The notes beneath the pieces are model-generated. The model had not been told where the DNA came from and did not search any database. It was given only the letters and a program-made list of their open reading frames with translations. Position numbers and translations under genes: made by a program. Shown here one piece after another: positions 1 through 8,973 of a stretch of 64,000 bases of DNA (positions are counted from its first letter, which is position 1; every line of letters starts with the position of its first letter). Origin of the DNA: Ascidiimonas sp046199005 (lineage in GTDB: Bacteria; Bacteroidota; Bacteroidia; Flavobacteriales; Flavobacteriaceae); assembly GCA_046199005.1 (NCBI GenBank), contig CP176050.1, forward strand, positions 186,001-250,000, in the 5' to 3' direction.

Positions 1-1514
1 AATTCAGGAAGATCTGTAGAAATTGGTCCTGTTCGTATATCATCGGCCAGGTAATCACCTATTGTATAAGGTAACACAAAATAACCGTCTGCAAGTCCTT
101 GCATAAGCGCCGAAGCACCTAATCGATTGGCTCCATGATCGGAAAAGTTTGCTTCTCCTGCTGCATAGCAACCCGGTATGGTAGTCATCAAATTATAGTC
201 TACCCATACGCCTCCCATCGTATAATGCACCGCGGGATAGATCATCATAGGAGTTTTGTAGGGGTTCTCATCTACAATCTTTTCATACATCTGGAAAAGA
301 TTTCCATATTTGTTAGAGATAACTTGCTCTCCCAGTTTAATTACCTCTTCTTTAGAAGGATTGTGGTTTCCGTGAATAGCAGCCTGTTCTTTACCGTAAC
401 GTTCTATAGCAGCAGCAAAGTCAAGATATACAGCCTCTCCAGTTTTGTTAACACCATATCCTGCATCGCAACGCTCTTTGGCAGCTCTGGACGCCACATC
501 ACGAGGCACCAGATTTCCAAAAGAAGGATAACGTCTTTCCAGGTAATAATCTCTGTCTTCTTCTGGTATTTGCGTAGGCTTAAGTTTGCCTTCTCTTATA
601 GCTTTGGCATCTTCCAGCTTTGCCGGAACCCAGATACGACCATCATTTCTAAGAGACTCTGACATGAGCGTCAATTTAGACTGGTGATCTCCGGAAACAG
701 GAATACATGTAGGGTGTATCTGTGTGAAACAAGGATTGGCAAAATAGGCTCCTCTCTTATGCACTTTCCAACCTGCTGTTACATTGCTACCCATCGCGTT
801 AGTTGAAAGATAGAACACATTTCCATACCCGCCCGAAGCGATTACCACCGCATGTGCCGAATGTCTCTCGATTTCTCCTGTGACAAGATTTCGTGCTATA
901 ATACCTCTTGCCTTTCCATCAACCACTACGAGATCTAACATTTCATGACGATTGTACGGTTTAATTTTACCTCGATTAATCTGGCGGTTCATGGCCGCAT
1001 AGGCACCCAATAAAAGTTGCTGCCCTGTTTGTCCTTTGGCATAAAAAGTTCGGGAAACCAATACACCACCGAATGAACGGTTATCTAACAGACCCCCGTA
1101 TTCTCTTGCAAAAGGTACTCCTTGAGCCACACATTGGTCTATGATGTTAGTAGAAACTTCTGCCAACCGGTATACATTAGCTTCTCTGGAACGATAGTCA
1201 CCACCTTTTACTGTATCATAAAATAAACGGTAGGTAGAGTCTCCATCTCCCTGATAATTTTTTGCAGCATTGATTCCTCCCTGTGCAGCAATTGAGTGTG
1301 CACGACGTGGAGAGTCTTGATAACAAAAAGTTTTTACATTATAACCCAATTCGGCCAGGGTGGCAGATGCTGCACCCCCAGCGAGACCTGTTCCTACTAC
1401 GATCACATCAATGTTTCTTTTATTAGCAGGATTAACCAGATTAATGTCATTCTTATGTTTGGTCCACTTATCGGCTAAAGGGCCCTGTGGAATTTTAGAA
1501 TCTAAAGTTGCCAT
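1..1514 (-). CDS. sdhA: Succinate dehydrogenase/fumarate reductase flavoprotein subunit, C-terminus cut by window edge
   Basis: Catalytic FAD subunit of complex II, oxidising succinate to fumarate on the cytoplasmic face of the inner membrane. About 504 codons are visible with no stop before the edge; the family is usually near 660 residues. The Rossmann motif VGTGLAGG lies near residues 40-47. His74 in AHSIAAQGG is the expected covalent FAD site. The substrate region has QIHPTCIP and, further on, SESLRNDG with the catalytic Arg. The late FAD motif GEANFSDHGANRLG is also present. The ATG lies 11 bases after sdhC, so the two genes are one operon; sdhB is expected beyond the left edge. The assignment is firm. 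Confidence 0.97.
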   Translation of the reverse strand, partial: MATLDSKIPQGPLADKWTKHKNDINLVNPANKRNIDVIVVGTGLAGGAASATLAELGYNVKTFCYQDSPRRAHSIAAQGGINAAKNYQGDGDSTYRLFYDTVKGGDYRSREANVYRLAEVSTNIIDQCVAQGVPFAREYGGLLDNRSFGGVLVSRTFYAKGQTGQQLLLGAYAAMNRQINRGKIKPYNRHEMLDLVVVDGKARGIIARNLVTGEIERHSAHAVVIASGGYGNVFYLSTNAMGSNVTAGWKVHKRGAYFANPCFTQIHPTCIPVSGDHQSKLTLMSESLRNDGRIWVPAKLEDAKAIREGKLKPTQIPEEDRDYYLERRYPSFGNLVPRDVASRAAKERCDAGYGVNKTGEAVYLDFAAAIERYGKEQAAIHGNHNPSKEEVIKLGEQVISNKYGNLFQMYEKIVDENPYKTPMMIYPAVHYTMGGVWVDYNLMTTIPGCYAAGEANFSDHGANRLGASALMQGLADGYFVLPYTIGDYLADDIRTGPISTDLPE

Positions 1515-1525
1515 AGTCAATTTTT

Positions 1526-2191
1526 TTAATGTCCGTTAAAATGATGAAACACTGCAATAAAAATAAACCCTAACGGAATAAGGATTGCATATGCTTTTCC
1601 TAGTTTTTGAATAGCAGGAGTGTATTTATTGTTAAAGCCCATAGATTGAAAAGAAGACTGGAAGCCGTGAAGCAAATGCAACGATAGCAGTAGAAAGGCA
1701 ATTACATAAGCACCTACACGCAATGGGCTATGAAATTTTTCAACGGTTTCATGATAATAACGCGTAGGGTCTTCGGGTAATACTTCTATATACTTATAAT
1801 TCATTTCAGGAATCCAGAAATCAATAAAATGAAGAATTAAAAAAGCCAGGATAACCAAACCACTAATTAACATATTTCGCGACATCCAAGAAGCATTTTC
1901 ACTACCGGCATATTTTGCGTAACCTACCGGACCTCTGGCTGCCCGGTTTCTAGCTTCCAGAATAAAACCCATCACGAAGTGAAAAATCACTCCGAAAATA
2001 AGGATTGGTTGTGCTATGAATTGTACAAAAGGATTGGTGCCCATAAAATGTGACCACTCGTTAAAGGTATCTGGGCTAATAACCGAGGTAATATTAATGG
2101 TAAAGTGTTGTAAAAGAAAAACCAGCAGGAAAAGCGCTGAAAGTGCCATAGAAACTTTCCTCGCTACAGAGGAACTTATGATTTTGCTCAT
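1526..2191 (-). CDS. sdhC: Succinate dehydrogenase cytochrome b subunit (b558 family)
   Basis: Membrane anchor of complex II, 221 residues, matching the single-chain class B cytochrome b558 anchors that bind two haems and exchange electrons with menaquinone. Five hydrophobic helices are visible, at about residues 12-35, 60-80, 106-126, 157-177 and 198-218. Histidines within or next to helices (QHFT, FHFV, LHFI, LHLLHG) are candidate haem ligands. It is first in the operon with sdhA directly downstream. A well-formed promoter sits at 2214-2244, giving a short leader. Confidence 0.95.
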   Translation of the reverse strand: MSKIISSSVARKVSMALSALFLLVFLLQHFTINITSVISPDTFNEWSHFMGTNPFVQFIAQPILIFGVIFHFVMGFILEARNRAARGPVGYAKYAGSENASWMSRNMLISGLVILAFLILHFIDFWIPEMNYKYIEVLPEDPTRYYHETVEKFHSPLRVGAYVIAFLLLSLHLLHGFQSSFQSMGFNNKYTPAIQKLGKAYAILIPLGFIFIAVFHHFNGH

Positions 2192-2213
2192 TGGGTATTT
2201 AATTTAAGTGCTG

Positions 2214-2244
2214 CAAAATTACAGTACAGCCTACTCATTAACAA
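2214..2244 (-). promoter_or_regulatory. Bacteroidetes-type promoter of sdhCA
   Basis: On the minus strand a perfect -7 element TAATTTTG (2221-2214) is preceded at 20 bases by TTG (2244-2242). This fits the Bacteroidetes primary sigma consensus TTG-N17-23-TAnnTTTG. Transcription would begin about 15 bases before the sdhC ATG. Confidence 0.65.
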
Positions 2245-2360
2245 ACTTTGAGAGGGGTTTTCCCTGTATTTTCAATTAATTTAGAATAAGTTTAAACCTT
2301 GTTTAACTTTTGCAACGAAAACGTTTGATTTAACAAAATCCGATTAAACAATACTTACAG

Positions 2361-5213
2361 CTATCTGATCTCAAAATTAGCGCTTTCTTCTGCTCCCAAA
2401 CCAGAAATCAGAACCTTGTAATTTCCTTTAGGTAAAAAGTAATCTCCATTTGCCGCTTTTGGCAACTCTTCTCCTTTGTGCTTTTTAAGAAAGTTCTTTC
2501 TGGCCGCTTCATCCACTTTGATATCATAAGGTATGTAATTAAAGCCGTAATCAGCAGAAAAATCAAAAGAATCCATGACTACCCCCTTTTCAGAAACAAT
2601 TTTTACATTGTAAGTTCCCGCATTTGAAACAAAGATTTGAAAATTCATTGATGGAACATACGCGTCTAACCATTTGCTCCAGGTGTGTCCCCATCTCCCC
2701 GTATTTTTTAATGAAGGAATTTCAAAAATATGAAGTGGTTTGTTTTGAATTTTAGTGGTAAACAATTGCAGCGGTTCAATATTTGTTTTGTAAATACTTC
2801 TGCCGTGCGTACCTACGAGAAGATCTTTTGCTTTAGGCTGAATCTTTAAGTCGTGTACCGCCACATATGGAATTCCCATATTAAATGCTTCCCAATACCC
2901 TCCTGCATTGAAGGATACATAGACACCATTATCGGTCCCTACAAACAACAAATTTTCATTTTCCGGGTCTTCAATAATCACATTGACCGGAGAATCCGGT
3001 AAGTTGCCTGCTATGGACTTCCAGGTATTACCATAATCATCACTAATATATACATAGGGTTTAAAATTATCCCATCGGTATCCATTAAGTGTAACGTAAG
3101 CACGTTCTTTTTTATGCCTCGAGGCAACAACTCTGCTTACCCAAAGATCCTTCGGAAAGGTAGAAGAAACAGTTGTCCAATTAGCACCGCCATCCTTGGT
3201 TACATGTACCAGACCGTCGTCGCTTCCGGTATACAATAAACCAAATTGGAAAGGAGATTCATCGATGGTTGTTAAAGTGCCATATGCAACATTTCCTTTT
3301 TTTCCTCCGTTAGTTAAATCGTCTGAGATTGTTGTCCAATCGTCTCCCTGATTCATAGAACGATGTAACTTGTTACCGCCTAGATATAAAATATCCTGAT
3401 TGTGCGGTGAGAGTAAAATAGGTGTTTGCCAATTAAATCTGTATGGGCTTTCTCCCAGTTCATGCTTAGGCTGAATATATTCAGAGTCTTCTTCATCTAC
3501 GTTAACTCTAAAGTAGTTTCCAAATTGAAAACCAGTATATACTGTATTTGGATCTCTTGAGTCTATCTGGATTTGCATACCATCACCGCCCATAATACTT
3601 TTCCACGTGTATTGTCCTGTTTTATGCCATCTGCTGTTTTCTTTTACATTGTGAGGTCCCATCCAAACCCCGTTATCCTGTAAACCTCCATATACATGAT
3701 AAGGTTCCTGATTGTCTACATTTATTGCATAAAACTGTCCCACAGCCGGGGAATTATTCTTAATCCATGTCTCACCGTCGTCGTAACTTATATTTACACC
3801 ACCATCATTTCCATTAATAATGTGACCTGGCATTTTAGGATTTAACCAAATGGCATGATGATCTGCATGTACATTTTCTTTATTGATAGAAACAAAAGTT
3901 TTACCGCCATCTTTAGATTTAATGATCGGCACGCCTGCTGTATAAATATGCTCTTTGTTAGACAGGTCAACAGCAATCTGGGCAAAATAATAACCATAGC
4001 TATAAAAAAGATCGTCTATATAACCCTCATGCGTTTTTTTCCAGGTGACGCCTCCATCGTCACTTCGATATACTTCGGCACCTACTACGGGCGTATCAAA
4101 CAAAAGCGCGTTGGCATCTTCCAGGTATTTGGCTAGATCCTCAGGTTTCACAGTACCACTTCTCACCATTTGCTTTACATTATCGGCTCTGTATTTTTCC
4201 TGAAATCCGTTTCTTTTTAGGTAATCATTTAATTTTTTGTCATCTAATTTGAGAAAAGATTCCATAGGCATCGATTTGAAATCTTCTTTAGAAAGCTGAC
4301 CACTTTTTTCCTTTTCTTCGGATTTTTCTCTTAGAAACTGACTATCATGCACTGCATAAATTGTATTTTCATCAAAAACCGCAAGCCCTATGCGGCCAAC
4401 ACCTTCTCCGGAAGGGAATCCGCTTTCTTTCGTAGATATCAATTCCCAGCTGGCACCTGCATCGGTACTTTTATAAATTCCTGAACCATTCCCGTTCCCG
4501 GTAAAATTCCATGCTTTGCGATCCTTTTGCCAGGCCGCGGCATATTGAATATTAAAATTATCACGGGCGAAGGCAACATCTATAATGCCTGTTGAATCAT
4601 TTATAAACAAGGTGTTTGTCCATGTCTTACCACCATCTTTAGTTTTATAAATCCCTCTTTGAGTGTTAGGTGAATACAAATGCCCCGTCACTCCTACCAC
4701 AACCTCATCTGGATTTGCAGGATTAACCAAAATTCGACCGATATGATGGGAATCCGTAAGCCCCATATGTTCCCAGGTCTCACCGTTGTCTGCAGATTTT
4801 AGAATACCAATCCCGGCATAAGAAGATCTTGATGCATTATTTTCTCCGGTACCCACCCAAATTGTTCTTGTGGGCCAGTGTATTGCTATATCGCCTACAT
4901 TTTGCGTAGGTGCCGAATCAAGAATAGGCGTGAAGCTTGTTCCATTATTTTTGGTGTGCCAAAGTCCTCCCGAAGCATAGGCAACGTAAAATTCTGTTGG
5001 GTTATCAGGATTTACATCTAAATCCACCACGCGCCCGCTCATAACCGTAGGACCGATATTCTCAAAAGGGATATTTTTCACGACAGATGTCGCTCGAAGT
5101 TCTTTTGACTTGCTGAACATATCTTTAATAGCTTCAGGAGTCGAAGCAGGTTGCTGCCCGTAAGAGAAGATTAATACACTCATTGAGAGCCAGCAGAGTA
5201 TATATTTTTTCAT
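2361..5213 (-). CDS. Secreted sortilin/VPS10-like BNR-repeat beta-propeller protein (950 aa)
   Basis: The N-terminus is a signal peptide ending near SYGQQ. The body carries at least eight BNR/Asp-box repeats (SADNGETW, TKDGGKTW, STDAGASW, SDDGGVTW, SKDGGKTF, SYDDGETW, TKDGGANW, SDDYGNTW) typical of sortilin-type and sialidase-like propellers. Family members are often labelled glycosyl hydrolase, but no catalytic residues are evident. About 80 charged, helical residues (roughly 292-370) interrupt the propeller and are absent from the paralogue at 54934-58071. The C-terminal 130 residues look like beta-sandwich; no type IX sorting domain is seen. It is divergent from pepP. Location in periplasm or outer membrane is inferred; the function is unknown. 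Confidence 0.85.
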   Translation of the reverse strand: MKKYILCWLSMSVLIFSYGQQPASTPEAIKDMFSKSKELRATSVVKNIPFENIGPTVMSGRVVDLDVNPDNPTEFYVAYASGGLWHTKNNGTSFTPILDSAPTQNVGDIAIHWPTRTIWVGTGENNASRSSYAGIGILKSADNGETWEHMGLTDSHHIGRILVNPANPDEVVVGVTGHLYSPNTQRGIYKTKDGGKTWTNTLFINDSTGIIDVAFARDNFNIQYAAAWQKDRKAWNFTGNGNGSGIYKSTDAGASWELISTKESGFPSGEGVGRIGLAVFDENTIYAVHDSQFLREKSEEKEKSGQLSKEDFKSMPMESFLKLDDKKLNDYLKRNGFQEKYRADNVKQMVRSGTVKPEDLAKYLEDANALLFDTPVVGAEVYRSDDGGVTWKKTHEGYIDDLFYSYGYYFAQIAVDLSNKEHIYTAGVPIIKSKDGGKTFVSINKENVHADHHAIWLNPKMPGHIINGNDGGVNISYDDGETWIKNNSPAVGQFYAINVDNQEPYHVYGGLQDNGVWMGPHNVKENSRWHKTGQYTWKSIMGGDGMQIQIDSRDPNTVYTGFQFGNYFRVNVDEEDSEYIQPKHELGESPYRFNWQTPILLSPHNQDILYLGGNKLHRSMNQGDDWTTISDDLTNGGKKGNVAYGTLTTIDESPFQFGLLYTGSDDGLVHVTKDGGANWTTVSSTFPKDLWVSRVVASRHKKERAYVTLNGYRWDNFKPYVYISDDYGNTWKSIAGNLPDSPVNVIIEDPENENLLFVGTDNGVYVSFNAGGYWEAFNMGIPYVAVHDLKIQPKAKDLLVGTHGRSIYKTNIEPLQLFTTKIQNKPLHIFEIPSLKNTGRWGHTWSKWLDAYVPSMNFQIFVSNAGTYNVKIVSEKGVVMDSFDFSADYGFNYIPYDIKVDEAARKNFLKKHKGEELPKAANGDYFLPKGNYKVLISGLGAEESANFEIR

Positions 5214-5300
5214 GCGTTCGTTTTTAGCGTAGCTGAAATTAGAGAATAATAAATTGCTGTCAAAACTTTTAAAAGAGTTTAGTTACAATTGCCGTTGAAG

Positions 5301-5326
5301 TTGTTATTTTTGAAAGGAAATAACAA
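5301..5326 (+). promoter_or_regulatory. pepP promoter -7 element inside a 9-bp-arm inverted repeat
   Basis: A perfect -7 TATTTTTG (5305-5312) lies 28 bases before the pepP ATG. It is covered by an inverted repeat with arms TTGTTATTT (5301-5309) and AAATAACAA (5318-5326) around an 8-base spacer. No TTG occurs at the ideal distance; the closest is at 5289-5291. The dyad could be an operator. Confidence 0.5.
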
Positions 5327-5340
5327 ACAGACTGCCTATT

Positions 5341-6636
5341 ATGAAATACCATCCTATCAATCGAAATCTCTTTGTAAAAAATCGTGTGAAATTTGCAGCT
5401 AAAATGAAGGCTAAGAGTCTTGCGGTTTTTAATTCTAATGATATTTATCCCATTGGGGCAGATAGCACGATGCCCTTTCAACAAGCCAGAGATATTTTTT
5501 ATTTAAGCGGGGTGGATCAGGAGGAGTCTATTTTAGTTTTGTTTCCTGATGCAATCGATCCTAAACACCGAGAAATACTTTTTCTAAAAGAAACCAACGA
5601 ACATATTGCGATCTGGGAAGGAGAAAAGCTTTCAAAAGACCGCGCTTTTGCAACGAGTGGTATTAAAACGGTTTACTGGCTTACCGATTTTGATAAGATT
5701 TTCTATGATTTAATGACCGAAGCAGAATTTATTTATTTCAATACGAACGAACACTACCGTCAAGCCGTAGAAACTGAAACCCGTGAGGATCGTTTTATTA
5801 AAGTGACCAAATCAAAATTCCCAGCACATAAGTGGGAACGTAGCAATCCTATTTTGCAGGAAATAAGAGGTGTGAAAGAACCGGAAGAAATTCACTTAAT
5901 GCAAACCGCTTGTGACATCACCGAAAAAGGATTCAAAAGAGTTCTGCAATTTGTAAAACCAGGCGTGTGGGAATATGAAATTGAAGCAGAATATTTACAT
6001 GAGTTCATCAGAAACCGATCGAAAGGATTTGCATATACCCCCATCGTAGCTTCTGGTTATAATGCAAATGTTTTACATTACATTCAAAATAATAATGAGT
6101 GTAAAGACGGGGATATGCTGCTGATGGATGTTGGTGCAGAATACGCCAATTATAGCAGCGATATGACACGTACCATACCTGTGAACGGGCGCTTTACAGA
6201 AAGGCAAAAACAAGTCTATAATGCAGTACTTCGCGTGAAGGAAGAAGCGACTAAAATGTTAACGCCAGGAACATTATGGGCAGCATATCACAAGGAAGTA
6301 GGCAAATTGATGACCGCAGAACTCATTAGTTTGGGCTTGATTGATAAAGCCGACGTTCAAAATGAAAATCCCGATTGGCCTGCCTATAAAAAGTACTTCA
6401 TGCATGGCACCTCTCATCATATAGGGCTGGACACACATGATTATGGCCCTTTAAAAACACCTATGAAGGCAAACATGGTCTTTACGGTTGAGCCTGGCAT
6501 ATACATTCCAAAAGAGAATATGGGTATTCGAATTGAAGATGATGTAGTGATCCAAGAAAATGGAGAGCCGGTTAATCTTATGAAAAACATACCTATAACC
6601 GTAGAAGAAATTGAAGATTGGATGCATAAGAAATAA
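5341..6636 (+). CDS. pepP: Xaa-Pro aminopeptidase, M24B family
   Basis: Dinuclear metal aminopeptidase releasing N-terminal residues that precede proline; cytoplasmic, with no signal peptide. The 431 residues comprise an aminopeptidase P N-terminal domain (about 1-165) and a pita-bread catalytic domain (about 180-425). The five metal ligands are recognisable: Asp263 in MDVGAEY, Asp274 in SSDMTRT, His359 in GTSHHIGLD, Glu384 in VEPGIYIP and Glu399 in IRIEDD. The ATG start is preceded by a good -7 element. A GNAT gene follows after three bases, so they are probably co-transcribed. Confidence 0.95.
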   Translation: MKYHPINRNLFVKNRVKFAAKMKAKSLAVFNSNDIYPIGADSTMPFQQARDIFYLSGVDQEESILVLFPDAIDPKHREILFLKETNEHIAIWEGEKLSKDRAFATSGIKTVYWLTDFDKIFYDLMTEAEFIYFNTNEHYRQAVETETREDRFIKVTKSKFPAHKWERSNPILQEIRGVKEPEEIHLMQTACDITEKGFKRVLQFVKPGVWEYEIEAEYLHEFIRNRSKGFAYTPIVASGYNANVLHYIQNNNECKDGDMLLMDVGAEYANYSSDMTRTIPVNGRFTERQKQVYNAVLRVKEEATKMLTPGTLWAAYHKEVGKLMTAELISLGLIDKADVQNENPDWPAYKKYFMHGTSHHIGLDTHDYGPLKTPMKANMVFTVEPGIYIPKENMGIRIEDDVVIQENGEPVNLMKNIPITVEEIEDWMHKK

Positions 6637-6639
6637 CAT

Positions 6640-7158
6640 TTGAATTCTGTTGAAATTGGGAATAGCACGGTTAAAGACCTACCTCTGATTTTTAAATTTT
6701 ACAGGGAGGCAGTTGTATATCAAAAGCCTCTTTTTGAAAATCACTGGCCTGAGTTCTCGAAGGAAATGGTTCTCAATGAAATAAAGGAGCTCAGGCAATT
6801 CAAATTACTTATTGATAAAGAGGTAGCGTGTATTTGGGCCATTACATTTTCCGATCCCGAAATTTGGGGAGATCGTGATCGTAACGATGCTATTTATATA
6901 CATCGAATCGCAACACATCCAAAATTTAGAGGACAAAAATTTGTCGAAAAAATACTATCGTGGGCCACGTTTTATGCCCGAAAGCATACAAAAGATTTTG
7001 TACGGATGGATACTGTGGGTAAGAATGAAAAACTTATTTCTCATTACCAAAAATGCGGATTTAATTACTTAGGTCTGCGTAAACTGAATCAAACTGCTAA
7101 TTTGCCATCTCATTATCATAATGCCGTAGTTAGCTTATTTGAATATTCGTTAATTTAA
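6640..7158 (+). CDS. GNAT-family N-acetyltransferase, TTG start
   Basis: A 172-residue acetyltransferase using acetyl-CoA; substrate unknown. The acetyl-CoA motif A region reads HRIATHPKFRGQKFVEKIL around residues 88-106, with RGQKF in place of the usual RGxGxG. The late segment HYQKCGFNYLGLR is the common C-terminal GNAT strand. The domain begins almost at residue 1, and the next in-frame ATG is 44 codons later and would delete its first strand. TTG at 6640 is therefore the preferred start. It lies three bases after the pepP stop, indicating an operon. Confidence 0.85.
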   Translation: MNSVEIGNSTVKDLPLIFKFYREAVVYQKPLFENHWPEFSKEMVLNEIKELRQFKLLIDKEVACIWAITFSDPEIWGDRDRNDAIYIHRIATHPKFRGQKFVEKILSWATFYARKHTKDFVRMDTVGKNEKLISHYQKCGFNYLGLRKLNQTANLPSHYHNAVVSLFEYSLI

Positions 7159-7189
7159 AGTTCAATTTTTTATATTATAGATTTATTCT

Positions 7190-7197
7190 TACTTTTA
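7190..7197 (+). promoter_or_regulatory. Possible -7 element upstream of the tandem peptide genes
   Basis: TACTTTTA matches TAnnTTTG at all but the last base and lies 20 bases before the first peptide ATG. The same variant is used plausibly at 54897-54904. No clear -33 TTG is seen. Confidence 0.35.
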
Positions 7198-7217
7198 GTA
7201 AAATTAAATCTTACAAC

Positions 7218-7388
7218 ATGAAAAAAACAAAATTAAAACAATTGAATTTAAAGAAACTAACCGTTTCCGTTCTTACCAATGGAGTAAAAGGTGGTAAGGT
7301 CAATCTGCAAGAGGAATCAGTAAATGTTTGCTTTAGATACACAGAAAGAAGTACGTGTGCAGATTCAAGAAGGGTGTGTTTAGCTTAA
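7218..7388 (+). CDS. Short GG-leader peptide, putative class I lanthipeptide/RiPP precursor (copy 1)
   Basis: A 56-residue peptide. The leader MKKTKLKQLNLKKLTVSVL, with a Gly-Gly pair at residues 25-26, resembles the Bacteroidetes natural-product/class I lanthipeptide precursor families (L-N-L-x-K leader, then GG). The putative core of about 30 residues has Cys38, Cys47 and Cys54 and several Ser/Thr. Its end, TCADSRRVCLA, is nearly shared with the neighbour at 7405-7590 (TCADSVRICNA). No LanB/LanC, PqqD, radical SAM maturase or peptidase-transporter gene is adjacent, so the maturation route is unknown. Family placement rests on leader shape only. Confidence 0.7.
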   Translation: MKKTKLKQLNLKKLTVSVLTNGVKGGKVNLQEESVNVCFRYTERSTCADSRRVCLA

Positions 7389-7404
7389 CATTTAAATTAG
7401 TGAT

Positions 7405-7590
7405 ATGAAAAAAACAAAGCTAAATCAATTAGACTTTAAAAAAGTAACCATTTCAAATCTTTCTAAAGAGATCAAAGGAGGTAAAAACACAGTAATCGTT
7501 GATCTTCCTTTCCCAGTCGAAAGTGTTGAATATTGCCCATCACTTGATGAGGTGACCTGCGCAGATTCGGTACGAATCTGTAATGCATAG
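7405..7590 (+). CDS. Short GG-leader peptide, putative class I lanthipeptide/RiPP precursor (copy 2)
   Basis: A 61-residue paralogue of the peptide 16 bases upstream. The leader MKKTKLNQLDFKKVTISNL and GG (25-26) match copy 1 closely. The core has Cys44, Cys52 and Cys59, and the last two Cys keep the same C-x6-C spacing as copy 1 within TCADSxRxC. The middle of the core differs strongly between copies. This is the pattern of diversified RiPP precursors: constant leader, variable core. The pair ends at a terminator hairpin (7612-7642). Confidence 0.72.
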   Translation: MKKTKLNQLDFKKVTISNLSKEIKGGKNTVIVDLPFPVESVEYCPSLDEVTCADSVRICNA

Positions 7591-7611
7591 GAAGGATTAC
7601 TGAAAACTTTG

Positions 7612-7642
7612 AAAATGCTGCTCCATGAGTAGCATTTTTTTT
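7612..7642 (+). terminator. Rho-independent terminator after the peptide pair
   Basis: Stem AAAATGCT (7612-7619) pairs with AGCATTTT (7631-7638) around an 11-base loop, running into eight T residues. It separates the peptides from the convergent brnQ. Confidence 0.7.
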
Positions 7643-7673
7643 GATTTGAATGATCCTAGAATTGAAGTCGTCT

Positions 7674-8963
7674 TTAAATTTTGAATGACTTGTTTTTTAT
7701 AAAGGTTTCAAATAGTCTAATAATGATGAAAACCAATACCGAAGGCAAGAGCCATGCAAGATTATGGTTTCCCATTGGAAGAAATTCTTTTGCCGATGTT
7801 ATCAAAGAAGAAATCATTACAGAACCCAGAAAATCCGGGATACTAAAAACAAGTGTTGTAATAACCACTGCTCGAAAGACCAAATGACCTGTGTATCTTT
7901 CTGGAAGTGTATTCAAAAAGATAAGAACAATGGTAACCGGATAAATGAACATAAGCGCAGGTAAGGCAATATCAATGATATAGTGCACATCAAATTGACC
8001 CATAAGTACGCCCAACAAAGAGGCAGTAACGCCAGTGATTATATAAGCCTTTTGAGACCCTTTAAAAAGTCCCTTAAAATAATCTGCAGTTCCGGTAACA
8101 ATTCCTACTGCCGTTGTAAAGCAAGCTAATGATACAAGAACACTCAAAAAAGTGGTGCCAACATTCCCCAAGGTGATCTTACTGATTCCTGTAAGTAATT
8201 CTATGCGTGAGGCGTCGAGTTGAAATTCTCCGTTGAAAATGGCTCCAGTAAGAATTAGTCCGGAGTAGATCACCAATAATGCGATTCCGGCGAGTACGCC
8301 TGCTTTGGAGATCAACAGTTTTTTTTCTAATAAAGAGTGATATCCTTTCAGATTAAGAGAAATAATGATCACACCACCAACCACTACACCTCCGATGGCA
8401 TCGAATGTTTGATATCCTTCTAAAAGACCGCTAACAAAGGGTAATTCATAGTTCCCGGCGGTCGTAATTTCATTAGGTGAAAAAATCCCAATTCCGATGA
8501 TCATTAGTAGAATGATAATGATTAATGGAGTAAGGAAGCGCCCCAGAATATCTAAAATCTTTGATCTGTTGAGAACAAACAACAGAACCAGTGAAAAATA
8601 GACACTACTGGTGAGCCATGATCCAGTTCCTAAAAAAGGTGCTATTGCAATTTCATGAGTTACCGATGCTGTTCTGGGAGATGGTAAACTCACAGATATT
8701 GCATACACGCACAAACAATAAATGGTACTAAAGAGCGGAGAAACCTTTTTTGCAAAGTCAAACATGGTGCCTTGTAGTCTTGCATGTGCAAAAATTGCCA
8801 TAATAGGCAGTAAAACTGCGGAGATCAAAAAGCCAAGAGTAACAATTAGCCAGTCTTTACCAGAATTAAAACCCAAAAAAGGGGGGAGAATTAGATTTCC
8901 AGCTCCAAAGAACAAAGAAAATAATGCGAAGCCGGTGATAAGGGTTTCTTTCGGTTTATTCAT
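7674..8963 (-). CDS. brnQ: Branched-chain amino acid transport system II carrier protein
   Basis: A 429-residue inner-membrane symporter of the LIVCS family (Leu, Ile, Val uptake with Na+ or H+). About twelve hydrophobic helices fill the sequence. The N-terminal motif FSLFFGAGNLILPPFLG near residues 14-30 is diagnostic. It is divergent from an alpha/beta hydrolase through a 35-base gap containing a palindromic double promoter. The 3' end meets the peptide terminator convergently. Confidence 0.93.
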   Translation of the reverse strand: MNKPKETLITGFALFSLFFGAGNLILPPFLGFNSGKDWLIVTLGFLISAVLLPIMAIFAHARLQGTMFDFAKKVSPLFSTIYCLCVYAISVSLPSPRTASVTHEIAIAPFLGTGSWLTSSVYFSLVLLFVLNRSKILDILGRFLTPLIIIILLMIIGIGIFSPNEITTAGNYELPFVSGLLEGYQTFDAIGGVVVGGVIIISLNLKGYHSLLEKKLLISKAGVLAGIALLVIYSGLILTGAIFNGEFQLDASRIELLTGISKITLGNVGTTFLSVLVSLACFTTAVGIVTGTADYFKGLFKGSQKAYIITGVTASLLGVLMGQFDVHYIIDIALPALMFIYPVTIVLIFLNTLPERYTGHLVFRAVVITTLVFSIPDFLGSVMISSLITSAKEFLPMGNHNLAWLLPSVLVFIIIRLFETFIKNKSFKI

Positions 8964-8973
8964 TAAGTCCGGT

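Noticed and set aside
135..662. Open frame of 175 codons on the plus strand
   Set aside because: It runs antisense through sdhA, which has all expected motifs in the other strand.
2361..5213. Type IX sorting domain at the C-termini of the two BNR proteins
   Set aside because: Neither protein ends with the VYPNP-type domain that is clear in the M4 protease.
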